Below are positions 40,301-53,772 of a stretch of 64,000 bases of DNA, in pieces. Source of the DNA: Psoroptes ovis. Taxonomy: Eukaryota; Arthropoda; Arachnida; Sarcoptiformes; Psoroptidae. The stretch is taken from NCBI GenBank assembly GCA_002943765.1, contig PQWQ01000002.1, positions 3,968,001 to 4,032,000 on the forward strand. The letters run 5' to 3'. A program made the position numbers and the translations under genes. A model generated the notes under the pieces. The model was not told the DNA's origin and made no database searches. It saw only the letters and a program-made list of their open reading frames with translations. Numbering within the stretch: the stretch's first letter is position 1; each line of letters opens with the position of its first letter.

Positions 40301-42519
40301 CATTAACATGTCTTTGAATTGAATCTTGCTTTGAAACGGAGGAAAAAATTGTTTTAAATTTTTACATTTTTACTAAATGATTCATAGCAAATCTTAACTC
40401 TTTGACCATTTCTTATTGAATAAGAAATCATGTTCTCGCTTTTGAATTATGTGTGTTTGGCAAATTCACCAAATTCTTAAGGTAATGAAATTGACCAAAC
40501 AACAAGAAAAAAAATTGATTTCTGTTTGATTAAGTAAAAATTGCACCAAAAAGTAGAAAAATGGAAATCCTTGAAAAAATGTGACAAGTATGAAATGAAA
40601 TGACTAAATAAATTCCTTGCAGGTGTTTTTACCTTAATTTTTTTTCAACTTCGTTGCAAAATCATCATCGAAAAATACCAAAAAAAAAACCCTGAAGGCA
40701 GCTATATTTTGGTATGATGATCAGTGAAGGTACAAAATAAAAAAAAAACTTGTAAACATTTTTTTTCACCTGAACAAAACAAAAACATTTGTTAAAAAAC
40801 TACAAAATACCTTTCAAAAAATTTTTTTTCTTCATGTTAAAATTTACATTCAAAGATAAATATTGTGAAAAATGGTATGACTTCGAAACAACAAATAAAC
40901 AACAACAACAAGCTGAATTAGAGATTGTAATCTCTGAATTTGTATTTGTTCATTGATTTCATGAGTTTCATGAGAATTTTTTTTTTGTTTTTTGGTTTGA
41001 AAAAAACTTTTGACAATTTTGTATTTTGTCCAAATGGAAAAATATGTAATTTTTTCCTTTAATTTTGATTGATCCATTTGATCGATCTATTGATTGATAT
41101 TGAATTTTTTCTTTCTATTTTGGTTAATTGATTTGCATTTTACTAATGTTTAATTATCATTTTTTTTCCTTCAATTTTTATATAGGTGAAAAACCATTCA
41201 AATGTGAATATGATGGCTGTGAAAGACGTTTTGCAAATAGTTCTGATCGTAAAAAACATTCACATGTACATACTAGCGATAAACCATATAGTTGTAAAAT
41301 AAAAGGTTGTGAAAAAAGTTATACACATCCTAGTTCATTACGTAAACATATGAAAGTACATGATAATAGTAATAATAATAATAATGGTAATAAACCAATG
41401 TCACCATCATCATCAACAACAACAAATAATAATAATGCATTAATTAGTCGTCGACGTAATAATAAAAATAATAATAATAATAATGATTATACATCATCAA
41501 ATGGTTCTGGATATGATAGTGATAATGGTGGCACTAATAATAATAATAATAATCATGATTTGAATATAAATAATAATAGCCGTACACCATCATCAACAAT
41601 ATCATCGTCTTCATCATCATCATTATCAGATCACATATTACCATCAAGTCCATTAATCAATAGTAATAGTAGCACAGGATCACTTAATTATCAACAACAA
41701 CAACAGCACTCATTATCATCAAATTCATATTTATCATCATCATCATCATCGCCTAATTATTCAATAACACATCCACATCATCATGTACACCATCATCTTC
41801 AACATCAACAGCAACAATTACATAATCATCATCAACAGCATTTAAATCGAATCAATAATTTTAATCAATCAAACCTTAATCATAGTAACAATAATCATTC
41901 AATAAATCAGCAACATCAACATATGCAAAGTACTCATCATTTACAACAGCAACAACACCACCATAATCATTTAAATCATCATCAATTTAATCATCAAAAT
42001 TTGAATAATTTTACAATGTCACCACCATCATCATTACCTCCACCATTGAGCAATATGAATAATAATTTGGAACCACAAAATACTCTCAATAATAATAATC
42101 ATCATCAACATTCGATTAATCATCCAATACATAGTGGAACAGCAGCAACATCATCAGCACATGCACATCATCAATGGTATGCACAAACAATGTCGCCAAC
42201 AAATGCGACAACAATGGCTGCAATTGGACATGGTCATAGTCATCCTCATCATAATCATCATCAACAACAACAACAGCATCATCATAATAATAATCAAAAT
42301 CAACAGCTTAATGGTTTAAATGTAACAACTTCATCATCATCGCCATCGACTACAACAAATAATAATAATTATGATACATTGCCACATCATTTAAATCATC
42401 ATCATCCTGCATTGAGCCATCATCATCATCATCACCATACAGCATTGACATCACCATTCCATCATCATCATACGCATCATCCACATCATCCGCATTTGAA
42501 TGCTGCAATTTCATATTGA
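33259..42519 (+). CDS. opa: odd-paired/Zic-family C2H2 zinc-finger transcription factor
   Basis: Nuclear DNA-binding regulator; in arthropods odd-paired controls segmentation timing, and Zic proteins act in neural and mesoderm development. Exons 33259-34522 and 41186-42519 encode 865 residues, separated by a 6663-nt intron. Five zinc fingers span about residues 320-482. ZF1 begins [13 protein letters not shown]2 contains [22 protein letters not shown]3 contains [22 protein letters not shown]4 is [20 protein letters not shown] and ZF5 [18 protein letters not shown]. The intron interrupts the ZF3-ZF4 linker in the Gly codon (phase 1). Flanks are low-complexity: Gln, Ala (two runs), Ser and His upstream; Asn, Ser, Gln and His downstream, ending in His repeats and NAAISY. 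The ZF-NC segment that normally runs FRYM-(about 6 residues)-ELIC is split by 52 residues. Start: the ATG at 33259 is the first in frame; the second Met (residue 15, [15 protein letters not shown]) is an alternative. Confidence 0.95.
35561..35582. repeat. Perfect 9-bp hairpin with 4-nt loop
   Basis: GGACTTGAA and TTCAAGTCC enclose AAGA inside the odd-paired intron. The stem is not made of simple repeats, unlike most inverted repeats here. Confidence 0.6.
36510..36535. repeat. 26-bp perfect palindrome built from GAT/ATC units
   Basis: A GAT array meets an ATC array head-on at GATC, giving a fully self-complementary block in the odd-paired intron. It probably arose by slippage or inversion of a trinucleotide repeat. 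Confidence 0.8.
37279..37314. repeat. poly-T tract, 36 nt
   Basis: Longest homopolymer in the window, within the odd-paired intron. Confidence 0.9.
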
Positions 42520-44859
42520 AAATTATTTCATTTTTTTCCTATCATCTTCATCATTAATATCATTGATATGAGACAAAAAGAATACATTTGAATAATGCAA
42601 AAAATAATCATTTATTGGATGCCTAGTCGTTTTGAATGCACTGTTTCAAATATGAATCAAATTTTAAATTTCTGCTTGAATCATTTCCAATCACGCTACG
42701 CCACAATCAACCATCAAACCTGCCTGAAATTTAAAACCATCGAATATTCAATTACAGCTTTAAATCAACGGAAAAAATTACTATAATTTGCTGACAATTG
42801 CAGAAAATTGATTCTTAATTTGTAATTAATTTGATTTATTCTTTAATTATTAACATGAAAAAAATACATTTGATGAAATAATTGATTTTTGAAAACAAAT
42901 CCAAACAAATAACGATTAATGAATGATATATGGATACATTTTTTTGTCTAATTTTGCAAAAAATCATTATTTTGTTTATGTGATATTATAATTACAATTA
43001 AATATAAAATTTCATTATTATTTAAAAATGATAATAATAATAAATGAATGAATGAATAAATAAATAAATGGCAAAAAAAAAATTTAATTTTAAAATTACA
43101 AAATTCCATCTCCAATATTATTTGAATGTATTTCCGATGCATTAAATGTTGATTGATTCTATTCAATCGGATTTTCAATAAAATGAATTTTTAATTGGTT
43201 TTTTTTCGTTCTTTTATCGATAATGCAAAAGTGTTGAATGAATCGATTTAGAAAATAGAAGAAAAGGATGCGTAAAATTTAATTTTAATTTTTTTCTTTT
43301 GAATAAAATAATTTTTGAAAAAAAATCATTCATCAAATGCATGTCGATTAAGCAGTCCAATAAGTTTTTGCGATTGAAACAACGGCAATACCATTCAAAA
43401 ATCGGCAAAAACTTTTCGGACAAACTGCTAAAATGCATTTAAACGATTTTACGTGTTATTGGATGTTTAGACAATCAGTCAATCAATCAATCAATCATTT
43501 TTATTCCATCCATCATTCGATTTATAAATAAATATAAAAAAATTCATTCATCAAAACAAAACGAAACAAAAAATATTAAAAATTCCGACAACCGAAATCT
43601 TTTATTTTTTTTTCATAAATCTAATGTTGAAATCATTTGAAATTTCACATAGATTTTATATGTGTTTGTTGACCAGAAATGTATAAAAAAAATGAAATCT
43701 TTTATTCATTCTTTCTTCATGTATGAATCAGCAGGCATCGAAATCATTTATATTGTTTCACAAATAAAAAGAAAATTCGATTCGTTTTGCATCCCCGAAA
43801 ATCGCATTGAACACAGAGAAGTGAAACACCTCCAAATCATCATTACAACGAATTTCGATTCAAAAATTTCAAATGAAAAACTTTTGTTTTATTCAAAATT
43901 ATTAGTCATTTCATGAATAAACAAAGCAAAGCAAATCAAAAATAAAATTTTGATTTGTAATATTTTTTCAAAGAAATGAATTGAATTGATTTGAAATGTA
44001 ATCAGAAGAAAAAAATCAAATCCAAATCAAATCAAAAATTAATTGTTTGAAATGAAAAAAAAAGAAAATAAAGAAAATTTCTTGAATTTTATGAATGAAA
44101 TGTTTGCCAATCGTATGTGTGTGTGTGACTGATGTCCATATGATTTTTTGATTTTGTTTCGTTTCTTTTCGTTTTTCCATATTTAAAAAGATGTTTATTG
44201 TATATTGTTGATGTTCAATATTGTTTTTATTATTATTATCATTCAATATTTAGTCGTTTGCTGTCCATTTGTTGCTGTAGTATTGGTTGATGTTGCTGTT
44301 TATCCAATGTAAATGATGTTGGCCTGAACACATCCGTTCATCAAATTTTTTGTTTTTATTATTATCATTCGTAATTGATTTTTTTTTCGAAATGTTTCAT
44401 TGATGATTTTGAATGACGTTTTGTGTATATTAATGGTATATATTCAAATATGAATGAAGAGTTTATATTTTGTAAAAATAAAAATAAATAAATAAATGAA
44501 ATGAATGAATTTGAGAAAAAATCACTCAAACCATCATTTCTATCGACTCAATCAAAATCAAATTAAAATTTGAAAAATTCAGAGAAAAATTGAATTGAAT
44601 CAAATCAATCATAGACTTACATAATAACATTTGATCGGAATATTATTTCAAAAGATTTTGAATAATTTTATTTATTTTATCCCAAGAAAAAAATCGGATG
44701 TTTAAATTAATTTTAAATCAAATTTAATTGTGGAGAAATTTATGTTCTAAAATTTAAATAAATTTTTTCTGAATGAAAAACTCTAAATTGGCTACCGAAT
44801 AATTACAAGGTTATACATTTTACAACATTAAATTATCATATTTTTCCCTATTTTTTTAG

Positions 44860-45014
44860 TCGATTCTACCTCTAAAAAACACCGTAAAGGCGGTGTCGAT
44901 TCGATTATGGTGGTGGATAATTTTGCTTCTGGTTTTTTTTTTGGTGTTTGGTGGCTTCGAAATAACATTGGTTTGAACCTAGAAAAAAAAGTTAATTATA
45001 TATTATCAGTTTAG
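44860..45014 (+). other. Exon-like block after a strong acceptor
   Basis: TTTTTCCCTATTTTTTTAG is among the best 3' splice-site tracts in the window. The following sequence is open for 50 codons in one frame, beginning DSTSKKHRKGGVDSIMVVDN, with a stop at 45012-45014. It contains a small stem (ACACCG/CGGTGT, 44879-44896). The minus strand is also partly open across the block. No family is recognised. Confidence 0.28.
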
Positions 45015-46520
45015 TACAATTTATTCGTTCAATCAGCGAATTTTCAATTTTTCCTACGATCTTTCATTGAGATAATAAGATAATCAAGTTTTTTAATGAT
45101 TCAAAAAAAAGCGAAAAAAATCTGTTAAATTACACGTGTTTATCTTTCATCTATTTTTCAATGTAAATATACGTGCATTTAACACGTGTTTATAGTGTTT
45201 ATATTTATCTATTTGATGCTCTTCTTAATTTTTTTGTCTAAATGATTTATTTGAAATTTTTTTTGCCATAAAAATTGGAATAAACTTCAAATGATCTATG
45301 ATGAATTCAATTGATCATATAATTGATCGATACGGCCAAAAAAAACGATTAGTTTACGATTGATGATTATGATCTTGATCATCATTATCTTGATCATAAA
45401 ATTTGTAATCAAATATAGATTGAAATGAATAATGATGATGAATCATATTGAAACATAGCAGATCAATAATCGTTATCAAATACATACAGGTCGTAATGAA
45501 TCAAACAAGAGAAAATTGATAATCAATTTTCCATTATTATTCACATTGGAAATATTACCGAGAAAAAAAAATTTCAAAAATTCTTAAAAATTTTTACCTT
45601 AGAATCATTCATTTATTTATTTATTCATTTTCTTAGACATACGAATTTACAAAAAAAAACTCAAACAATAAACAATTTCTGTTGCAAATGAATGAATGAA
45701 TGATCATTAAACAAAAAAAAATGTGAATCTCTATACACTGATCTATGCATTTGAAAATAATGATTTTAGAATGAATATACAAATAAATAAATTCACCTTG
45801 ATCATCATTTTTTTTCTGAACCAAAACTCTTAGGAATAGAAGAACAAAAAAAAAATTCATTTTGACATTTTAATAAATTAGAATTTAACATTTGGCAATA
45901 TGCATGTACCAATACTAATACCAATATCTGAATGGGAAAAAAAATGAAGCGAAATCAAATCAAATCAAAAATATCGAATCGAAATATCCACATATAACCT
46001 TGTGACCCAGGTACTGTCTTGTCATTTTTATGTTACCTTGAATTTGTTTTATTTCATTTTTGCTTGTTCTTTGTTTAGAATTTGTATTTTAGTTTTTTTG
46101 TTTCATATTATAATAATTTAAACGATGATCAGTATTGGTTTATTGAATTGAATATTGAATATAAATATATTTGAATAAATAGGGAAATGTAATGAAATGA
46201 AAAAAACAAAAATTGAAATTAGGACGACGATTTTTTTTTCGTTTATGGTAAATTCAATACCTAGAACCATACAAACTTACAGACCCACAACCAAAACTCA
46301 ACCACAAACAACAATCATTGATCGTTTTTTGTTTCACATTTTGCTTTAATTCAACAGCAACAACAACAATTGATGATGATGTAGTTTTCAAATGTGGAAA
46401 AAAAGTAAAGTACCCTGAACACACTGAACACAACTGTCATGCCAAAAAATCAATGGTCAATATTAATGATGATGATGACCATAACTGAATAATGACTTTA
46501 ATTTGGAAAAAACGAATAAA

Positions 46521-46537
46521 CGATCGATCGATCGATC
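46521..46537. repeat. CGAT tetranucleotide repeat
   Basis: Four perfect CGAT units plus one base, followed by a GAT array. GATC-rich palindromic repeats are otherwise uncommon here. Confidence 0.85.
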
Positions 46538-49500
46538 TATCAATGATGATGATGATGATGATAATCAATATGGACAACAACAACAACAACAGCCACATAA
46601 AGATATGTGAATAAATGTGATATCGATCTTGTTGGTTTTTGATGGTGGTGGTGGTGGTCAACAAAACATTCCATCTTTTTCAACTTCAATTTCAATTCAG
46701 AAGAATAATAATAAAAATGATTGGCCCAATCAAACCAGAAAAGATTCTTATCTTTCGATTTTTTTTTCATCGTTAAATTGAATATTATTACCTTGTTTCG
46801 TTGTTGTTGTTGTTGTTTGTTTATTTATTTGTGGTTTTCCAATTGCTTATTTTAAATAAAATAAGTTAAAACAACAACAAAACGTGTTCAAGAGATTTGC
46901 TGAGTACCCACAACACCAACAACAACAACTGAAGGTATAAAATGAAAGACCCAGAGAAACTTTGAATTGAAAAATTGGTAATCATTTTGAATGTTATTCA
47001 TTTTGTTTTCATGGTTTTTCATGTGTTCCTCATCATCTTGTTTTTCAAATGAACATTTGAAATAATAAGAAATACTGCTTGAAAAATACTTGAATTTTTG
47101 ATACAAATTTGAATATGAAGAAGTATTTAAGAAAAAGAAAACAAAAACGAGGGAATGAATAAAAAAACAAATTTTTCAAGTGTCAAAAGACAGCAAAAAT
47201 TAAGTAAAATAAAGAAATATTTGATTCTTTGATATGAAGTACCTTTATTTTATTCTTATTTATTAATGAATACCACAAATCATTTAGAAAAATTAATGAC
47301 CATTATTATTATTGGTATTATTAGCATATATCTATGTGTTATACAAACTTTAATGTTAGGAATTTCGATACAACAAAATAGTATCAATTTACCTTCGGAT
47401 TTTTTCATTTCATTTTAAATTCATTTATTTCATGGAAGTCAATCAAGTTGAAATTTTTTTTTCAAAATTAGGATATTAAAATATCAAATATCAATAATAA
47501 TAATAATAATAATGAAAATTATTTGTCCAATCAAAAAAATCTGTTCAATAAAATTCAATTTTCGATCATATTTCACCGATTATGAATTGTCTCCCACCAC
47601 CACCCGAGATCTGAGAGTCAATTGTAATAAAAGTAATAATAACGATTAATATCAATATTATTAAAATTATAACAATAAAAACATATTAAATATCAATAAT
47701 CAAATAATAATAATAATGTTTGATTACAAATTTAGATAAAATTTGAATTGTTTGTGGTGGTGTTGGTTTTAATGGTGGTTATTGCTGGTCTAGATGATAA
47801 ATCAGATTCAATTATTATATTAATATTGTTATTATTAACCGAAATAAATATGTTTACCTTCACACAATGAAAGCATTGAATATGTACAGTTTATAATCAA
47901 TAGTAAATATATTTCGGTTTATTTTTCGGTAAATGAACCCGAACAATTTCCATACAATTTTCGATTATATCAAAAATAACACTAAAATGTATTCAACACG
48001 GCTTTCATTTCTCACAATTAATACGAAAATTGAAATATTAAATATTTGAAAACATTGGAAAACATTTGGTTTAATCTTGGTTTTTTACCGAAGAGTTATA
48101 CCATTCAAATATTAATATTTTCATTTCATTATTTCAAATTTCAATTGAACCGGTACCGTCGGTGAACTGATTTTGGATGAGTGATCGGGATGTATTTGCC
48201 AAGTATAACAAATATATTCAAATATGTCTATGTGTGTGTGTGAGTGCATGTGCACTCATGTTCAAATGTGAATGAATGGATGAAAATAAAATGAAAAAAA
48301 AACATAATTTTTTTTTCATTCAATCAATAATCAGTATATCACACACTATTATTCAAGTTCAATGGTTATTATCATCATTATTATTGTTATTATTTAAACT
48401 TTAATCGGTATTTGACATAATAATAATATTTGTTGTTAATAATGATGATGATGATTACAATTACAGTAATAATACAAATAATAAATGTCACACTTTTTAT
48501 TTTAATATTTTCATTTCATTTTTTTCTATCAAAAAAAAGAAAAAAATATGAATTCACACATCAAAGATATATGAATAATAATCACTCATTCACACAAACA
48601 CACACACATTGAGACACAATAGAGCAGCGAATGATAATGAAAATAATGGTGAAATATTTTTGAATTGAAATTTGTATTTTTTTTTTTATTTCATTTCATT
48701 ATTTTCAATATTTTTTTTCCACATTGAAAATGAATGGAAATTATTTTTTTTAATTTTTCACTCCAAATTTGTCAAAATATATACGAATACAATTTCAATG
48801 ATTCAAATCAATGAATGAATAATTTTCATTTATTTTGTTTTTGCTCCACTAAATCTAAGGACCCATGTCAAATACACTATCTGCATGGATTATTATGATC
48901 ATTGTTGGTATTGTCATTGTGATTACTATTATTATTTGTTCAATTTTTGAATTGAATTGAATAATTTTTCGTTCTTTTTTTTTGAATTGTGAATTGTAAA
49001 ATTTGTGAAAACATTACAATTACAATCACAGTTATAATAACAACAATAAAGTCGAGTACTGTTATTATTGTTGTTGTTGTTGGCGCTGTTATTGAAATGA
49101 ATAAATGAAAATATTGATATTATTATTATTGATTTGGGTCCACACACATATTGTTATCATTATTATTATCATTGAATTTGTATGTGTGTGAATTTTATTA
49201 GGGGAAAATTTGAATCAAAAATATCTGAGTCCAACATAAACAAATAATGACTTGTTTTTCATCAATTTTTTTTCATTTTGAATATTTTTGGTGCCGTTTT
49301 GTATCGTCTATGTGTGTGTTAGTTTACGTTCTTTGATTTGTTGTTGTTGTTGTTGTTGTTATTTAAATCAATTTGAATGGATTTATTTATTTATTTATTC
49401 ATTTTCATCGATGGTTTTCCGTGCATACACACATTGACACACACGCACTCCACATCAAATCACATAAAGACCATACGACAACATCAGCATCAACATCAAC

Positions 49501-52500
49501 AACAACACAAACACAAGGTCCATAGGCCCCGAAATTGAAAGAGGATTTTTCCGATTTTATTTCAGTTTAGATCGTGTGTTTGTTTTTGGATCCAGAAAAC
49601 ATCCATTGATTTAGTAGATTTGAAGTAAGTGAATAATTTCAAAAAACGTTCCGGTACTTTTATTGTTTGAGAAATAAATAAATGTTTTCGTTTCAAAATT
49701 TGAATTTAAAAATTTGAAAAATTTCAAATTGAAATAATTTTTTTTTTTTTTTTTTTGAATAAAATGTAACAACAACAACAACAACAACAACAATCGAATC
49801 AAAATGAATCAAAATCAATGAAAAAAAAATAAAATAAAACCATTGAAATAATGTTTAGATTTAAATTTTTTTTCTTTCATTTCTTTTCGCTTTTCTATCT
49901 CTGTATGTTCAATCAGATTTGTTCAATCATTCATTAATTCATTCATCAACAACAATGGTTTGTTGATGATGTTGTTGATGATGGACCAAATACTAATACC
50001 AATACCATTTTATCCATTATTAACCGAACTAAAATAAAACTAAATAAATAAATAATAATAATCACAATAATGGTGGATAATGAATTTTAAATAACGGGAT
50101 TTTCGAATGATGTATTCATTTTGGATGTATTTTTGAACATTTTGTATCATTTGTTATATTTGGATGTATTTGAAATGGGGAGAGAATTTGTAAAATTTTT
50201 ACATTCAAATTTCAATTGAAACTATATTTATTTATTCATTCATTTATCTATCGAGATTACTGAAGTAAAAGTTTTTAATTGAAATATTGAAAATGAATTC
50301 AATTATTTCATTCGATTCAAATCATTACTTAAGCCATTAATTGAAATGAATTTCAACAAATTTATCCTCTCTCTCTCTTCTTTCATATTTCATCAACTTA
50401 TAATGATGATGAACATCAATCAATCAATCAAGCCAAAATGTTTAAGTGAAGAAAATTTGAAATAATTTAAAATTTTTTTTTTCAATAAACCAAATGGAAA
50501 TAATGATTTTCAATCATCATATTTCATAAGAAATGAACACACAGAAATTCTTATCAATCGGAAAAAATTTTCATAATTTTTCTCGTTTTATTTTCTATTA
50601 ATTCTTCGAATTAAAAATGATGATGAATGTTTTCTGTATATCTGCGAAGAAATTGAAAATAAACGAAACGAAATGAAATTTAAAAAAAAATCTCGTTTTG
50701 TTAAATGAAAAAAAAATTATTAAAAAGTTTATGACCTTAACAAAAAAATGTGTATGCATACAAACATGCATAAACAACAACCAAAAAGATATTACATCAA
50801 AGATAAAGAATTTTATGACACCAAATGGCCAATGGCCAAAATACTTACGATCGAAATGAAATGAAAAAAAAAATTTACGAAATCAAGAGACTGCTTGGCG
50901 ACTTCGTATATGATGATTTAATGATTTCTTTTTTTTTTTTTTTTTTGCCAAATTTTTAATGATTTGATCATCACCACCATCTTCAATTTCGATTTCGTTT
51001 TTTTTTCTCGAATGAAGATAAAATTTTCACTCTTCAAAAGAAATGGTGGAAAAATTCTTTAACGAACAATCATTCTTCAATATTAACAACAACAACGGTT
51101 GTAATGATGATAATATTGTATATATAATATTGATGAAATGATATTTATATATGAATGTTTTGGTCATATATTCTTTGAAAAAAATGTATTGAATTCAATA
51201 TATCGATATATAAATGTTGATATTAATAAACATTTTCGACCACCAACTGTGTATTTTAGATGATTTTCTTTTTTGCAATTTCATTTCATTTCATTCTTTA
51301 ATTTTACGTGTAATATATTTGCTTGTTACTCTTAGGTTAGTTAGCAAGATTTTACTTGATTATTATTTGTATTTGTATTTCTACTTAGATTGAAATAAGA
51401 AAATTGTATTTTTTAACCTGAAATCACCTGAAATGAATAAATAAATATATTATCATTGGTATACATGTGTATTGCATTGCATAATAATAATAATAATAAT
51501 ATAAATTCTTAGATGTTTGTTTTCAAATATCAAATACTAATATATTGAATATTCAATATTATTTGATATTTATTTGAATTTATTTTTTTCTCCTCCATTC
51601 ATTTATTCAAACACTTCTTGACCTTTCTACTCTTGATTGTTTTTTCGGTATTTTTTTCACATTCATTTCTACTTGTTTTTTTCTCTTAAACCATTCATAT
51701 GAATGATATGTGTAATTCACAAGAAGAATTCCGAGTGAAGGAATGAAGAGGAGAAAAAAAGTGCCAATTTTTAATTGCCAAGATTTAAATTTGAATTTTT
51801 TGAATTTAAATTTTGAAATTTGAATTGCTTTTTCTCTTAGTTTCATTGCTTTTGCTGGCCATCAATTCTGACAATGATTATATAGAAACATTCATATAGT
51901 TTTTCACCTTTTTTTTCATTTTAAACATTTTTAATATTCTCTGAAATATTTTATTTGAAAAAAAATTCAATGGAAAATTTTAATTTTTTGTTTTTTGCAT
52001 AGCTTCTCCCGAATATACTTTACCCGATTCGTTCAGATATTTATGACTTTTTTACCTTCAATTCGTTTATTTCAATTTGAATTCAAATTCGTTCATTTCA
52101 TTTCATTTCATTGATTGATTCATTAATGACTTTTGTGTTTCAAGTTTTTTTTTCAGTTAAAATTTTCCTATTCTCTGTTGACATTTTTTTTGGGAAAAAA
52201 ACAACAGCTGAAAACAAAACAAAACATAAAAAATCAATCAATCAATTGATTGGTTGGCTCGTTGGTTGGTTGAATGGTTGATTTGGTTTGATCGATTTTT
52301 CTGGTTCAAAATCAAGAATATAAAATCATCATTTAATGATTTCAGATATTTCTGTTGAATGTTTTATAAAAATGAACATTCATTTTTACACTATTTTTCA
52401 TTTACTTTACCTGGTATTTTCATTTTCATTCGTTATATTTTTTGATAAGTAAATATTAACATGGACACACATTTTGGTATTACTATGGCCATATACATAC

Positions 52501-53766
52501 ATAAATGCGTTCACACACACACAGGTGTTCACATTTAAATGAATAAAAAATAATGAATTTTTTTTTTCTTAACAAAAAACTGTTGTAAATTGTTTTCTGT
52601 ATTTCTCATTATGCATTGATCACCATCATCATCATCATCATCACATTCATTCATTCTGGTCAGAGAAAAATGATCAAGAAATAATAATAATAAATAAATG
52701 TTTATGATTTCTAATGAAAAAAATAATAATATGAAATGATCATATTCTTCTTCTTTTGAAAAAATAAAAAATTCAAAATTACGAAATTGTTCCAAATTTC
52801 AAAATGTCTTTTTTCCCTAAATATTTTTGATAGTTTTATGCCAAAATATCATGAAAATTTTTTCCCAATAAAAACATATTGAAAAATCATGGAGAATTTG
52901 AAAATTTGAAATTTTTTTTCAATTTTTGAAATGGTATTTTCATTACATTACATTGACAGGTCCAATGTTTTTTTTTCTTTTTTTTTTAGAAAAAATATAT
53001 CAAGTCGTATTTATGTGATAGAAACAAAAAGCACATTGAAAATTGAATGTGAATGTGTCTTGTCAGTCAATTAAAATTTTTATTTTACATTTTTTTTTTA
53101 CCATTTTGCGTTAATCTGAATTCGGCCGTTGTGGTTTTTCTCCTATGAGCTTCACATGTGTATATTCGATATTAAATGAATGAATTTATAAAAATGTAAT
53201 ATTTTGCTCTTGACATTTTGATGATGATGATTTTTTTAATGAAATTTTTTTTCATTCATTTCAAAGCTGCACATAGCAAAAAGGTATGCAGAAAATGAAT
53301 GTTTAAATATTTTGTTTTCGTTCTTCATTTTAATAATGAAGAAGAACGCCTCTGGTATGTGTCAAGGTGAGGGGATAAATATTAAAGAAAAAAAAATAAT
53401 ACGAACAAATAAATATTTATTTATTTGACCAATCGATGATGATGATGATGGTGATCACCGAATCAATGAGATTGGTTTGGTTGTTAATGAGATTTTAACG
53501 AAAATATTTGAAAAAAAGAACGAAACGAAACAAAACAATTTCAAATATTTTAAATGAATTTTTTTTTTTCATTTCAAATTGTTCAAATTGTTCAGTTCTC
53601 AAGTTTTTTCTCAAATTTTCACCGTTCAATAAATCGATTTCGTTTTTTTTCTTTTTTAAAGGTTCGACCTTCAATTGTCATCATATTTTATTGATATAAA
53701 TTTTTGATTGATTGATTTTGATGTTTGCCATAATTTTTTTTTTCGAAATTTGAAATTCAATTATCA

Positions 53767-53772
53767 TTTATT
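53767..53772 (-). terminator. Polyadenylation signal touching the IFT140-like stop codon
   Basis: The minus strand reads TGA then AATAAA, so this hexamer directly follows the stop. If used, the 3' UTR would be only about 15-30 nt. Another AATAAA lies about 80 nt further downstream. Confidence 0.4.

Larger units (their letters stand above)
34523..41185 (+). other. Large intron of odd-paired (6.7 kb)
   Basis: Donor ACAG followed by GTAAGT; acceptor TTTTTATATAG before GTGAAAAACC. It is about 50-100 times longer than any intron in the neighbouring genes. No nested gene is supported. It contains the 36-nt T run (37279-37314), a 26-bp perfect palindrome (36510-36535), a 9-bp perfect hairpin (35561-35582) and many GAT/ATC arrays. 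Regulatory content is likely given the gene, but is not visible as such. Confidence 0.85.
42520..53772. other. Gene-poor region between odd-paired and the IFT140-like gene
   Basis: About 11.3 kb. The first few hundred bases should be odd-paired 3' UTR. The rest shows no recognisable gene: simple repeats (ATCA at 477-497 of the 43 kb block, CGAT at 46521-46537, AAC at 49768-49792), a shared 16-bp motif at 45911-45926 and 49989-50004, and one exon-like block at 44860-45014. Confidence 0.6.

Noticed and set aside
40850..41077. Minus-strand 75-codon frame just before odd-paired exon 2
   Set aside because: Lys/Gln-rich translation of AT-rich intron; no homology or splice support.
42134..42319. 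Alternative frame of Gln/His/Ile repeats within odd-paired exon 2
   Set aside because: A shadow of the CAT/CAA repeats that code for the His/Gln tracts of odd-paired.
46437..46664. Minus-strand frames with Ile, His and Val homopolymers near the CGAT repeat
   Set aside because: Translation of GAT, CAA and GGT microsatellites.
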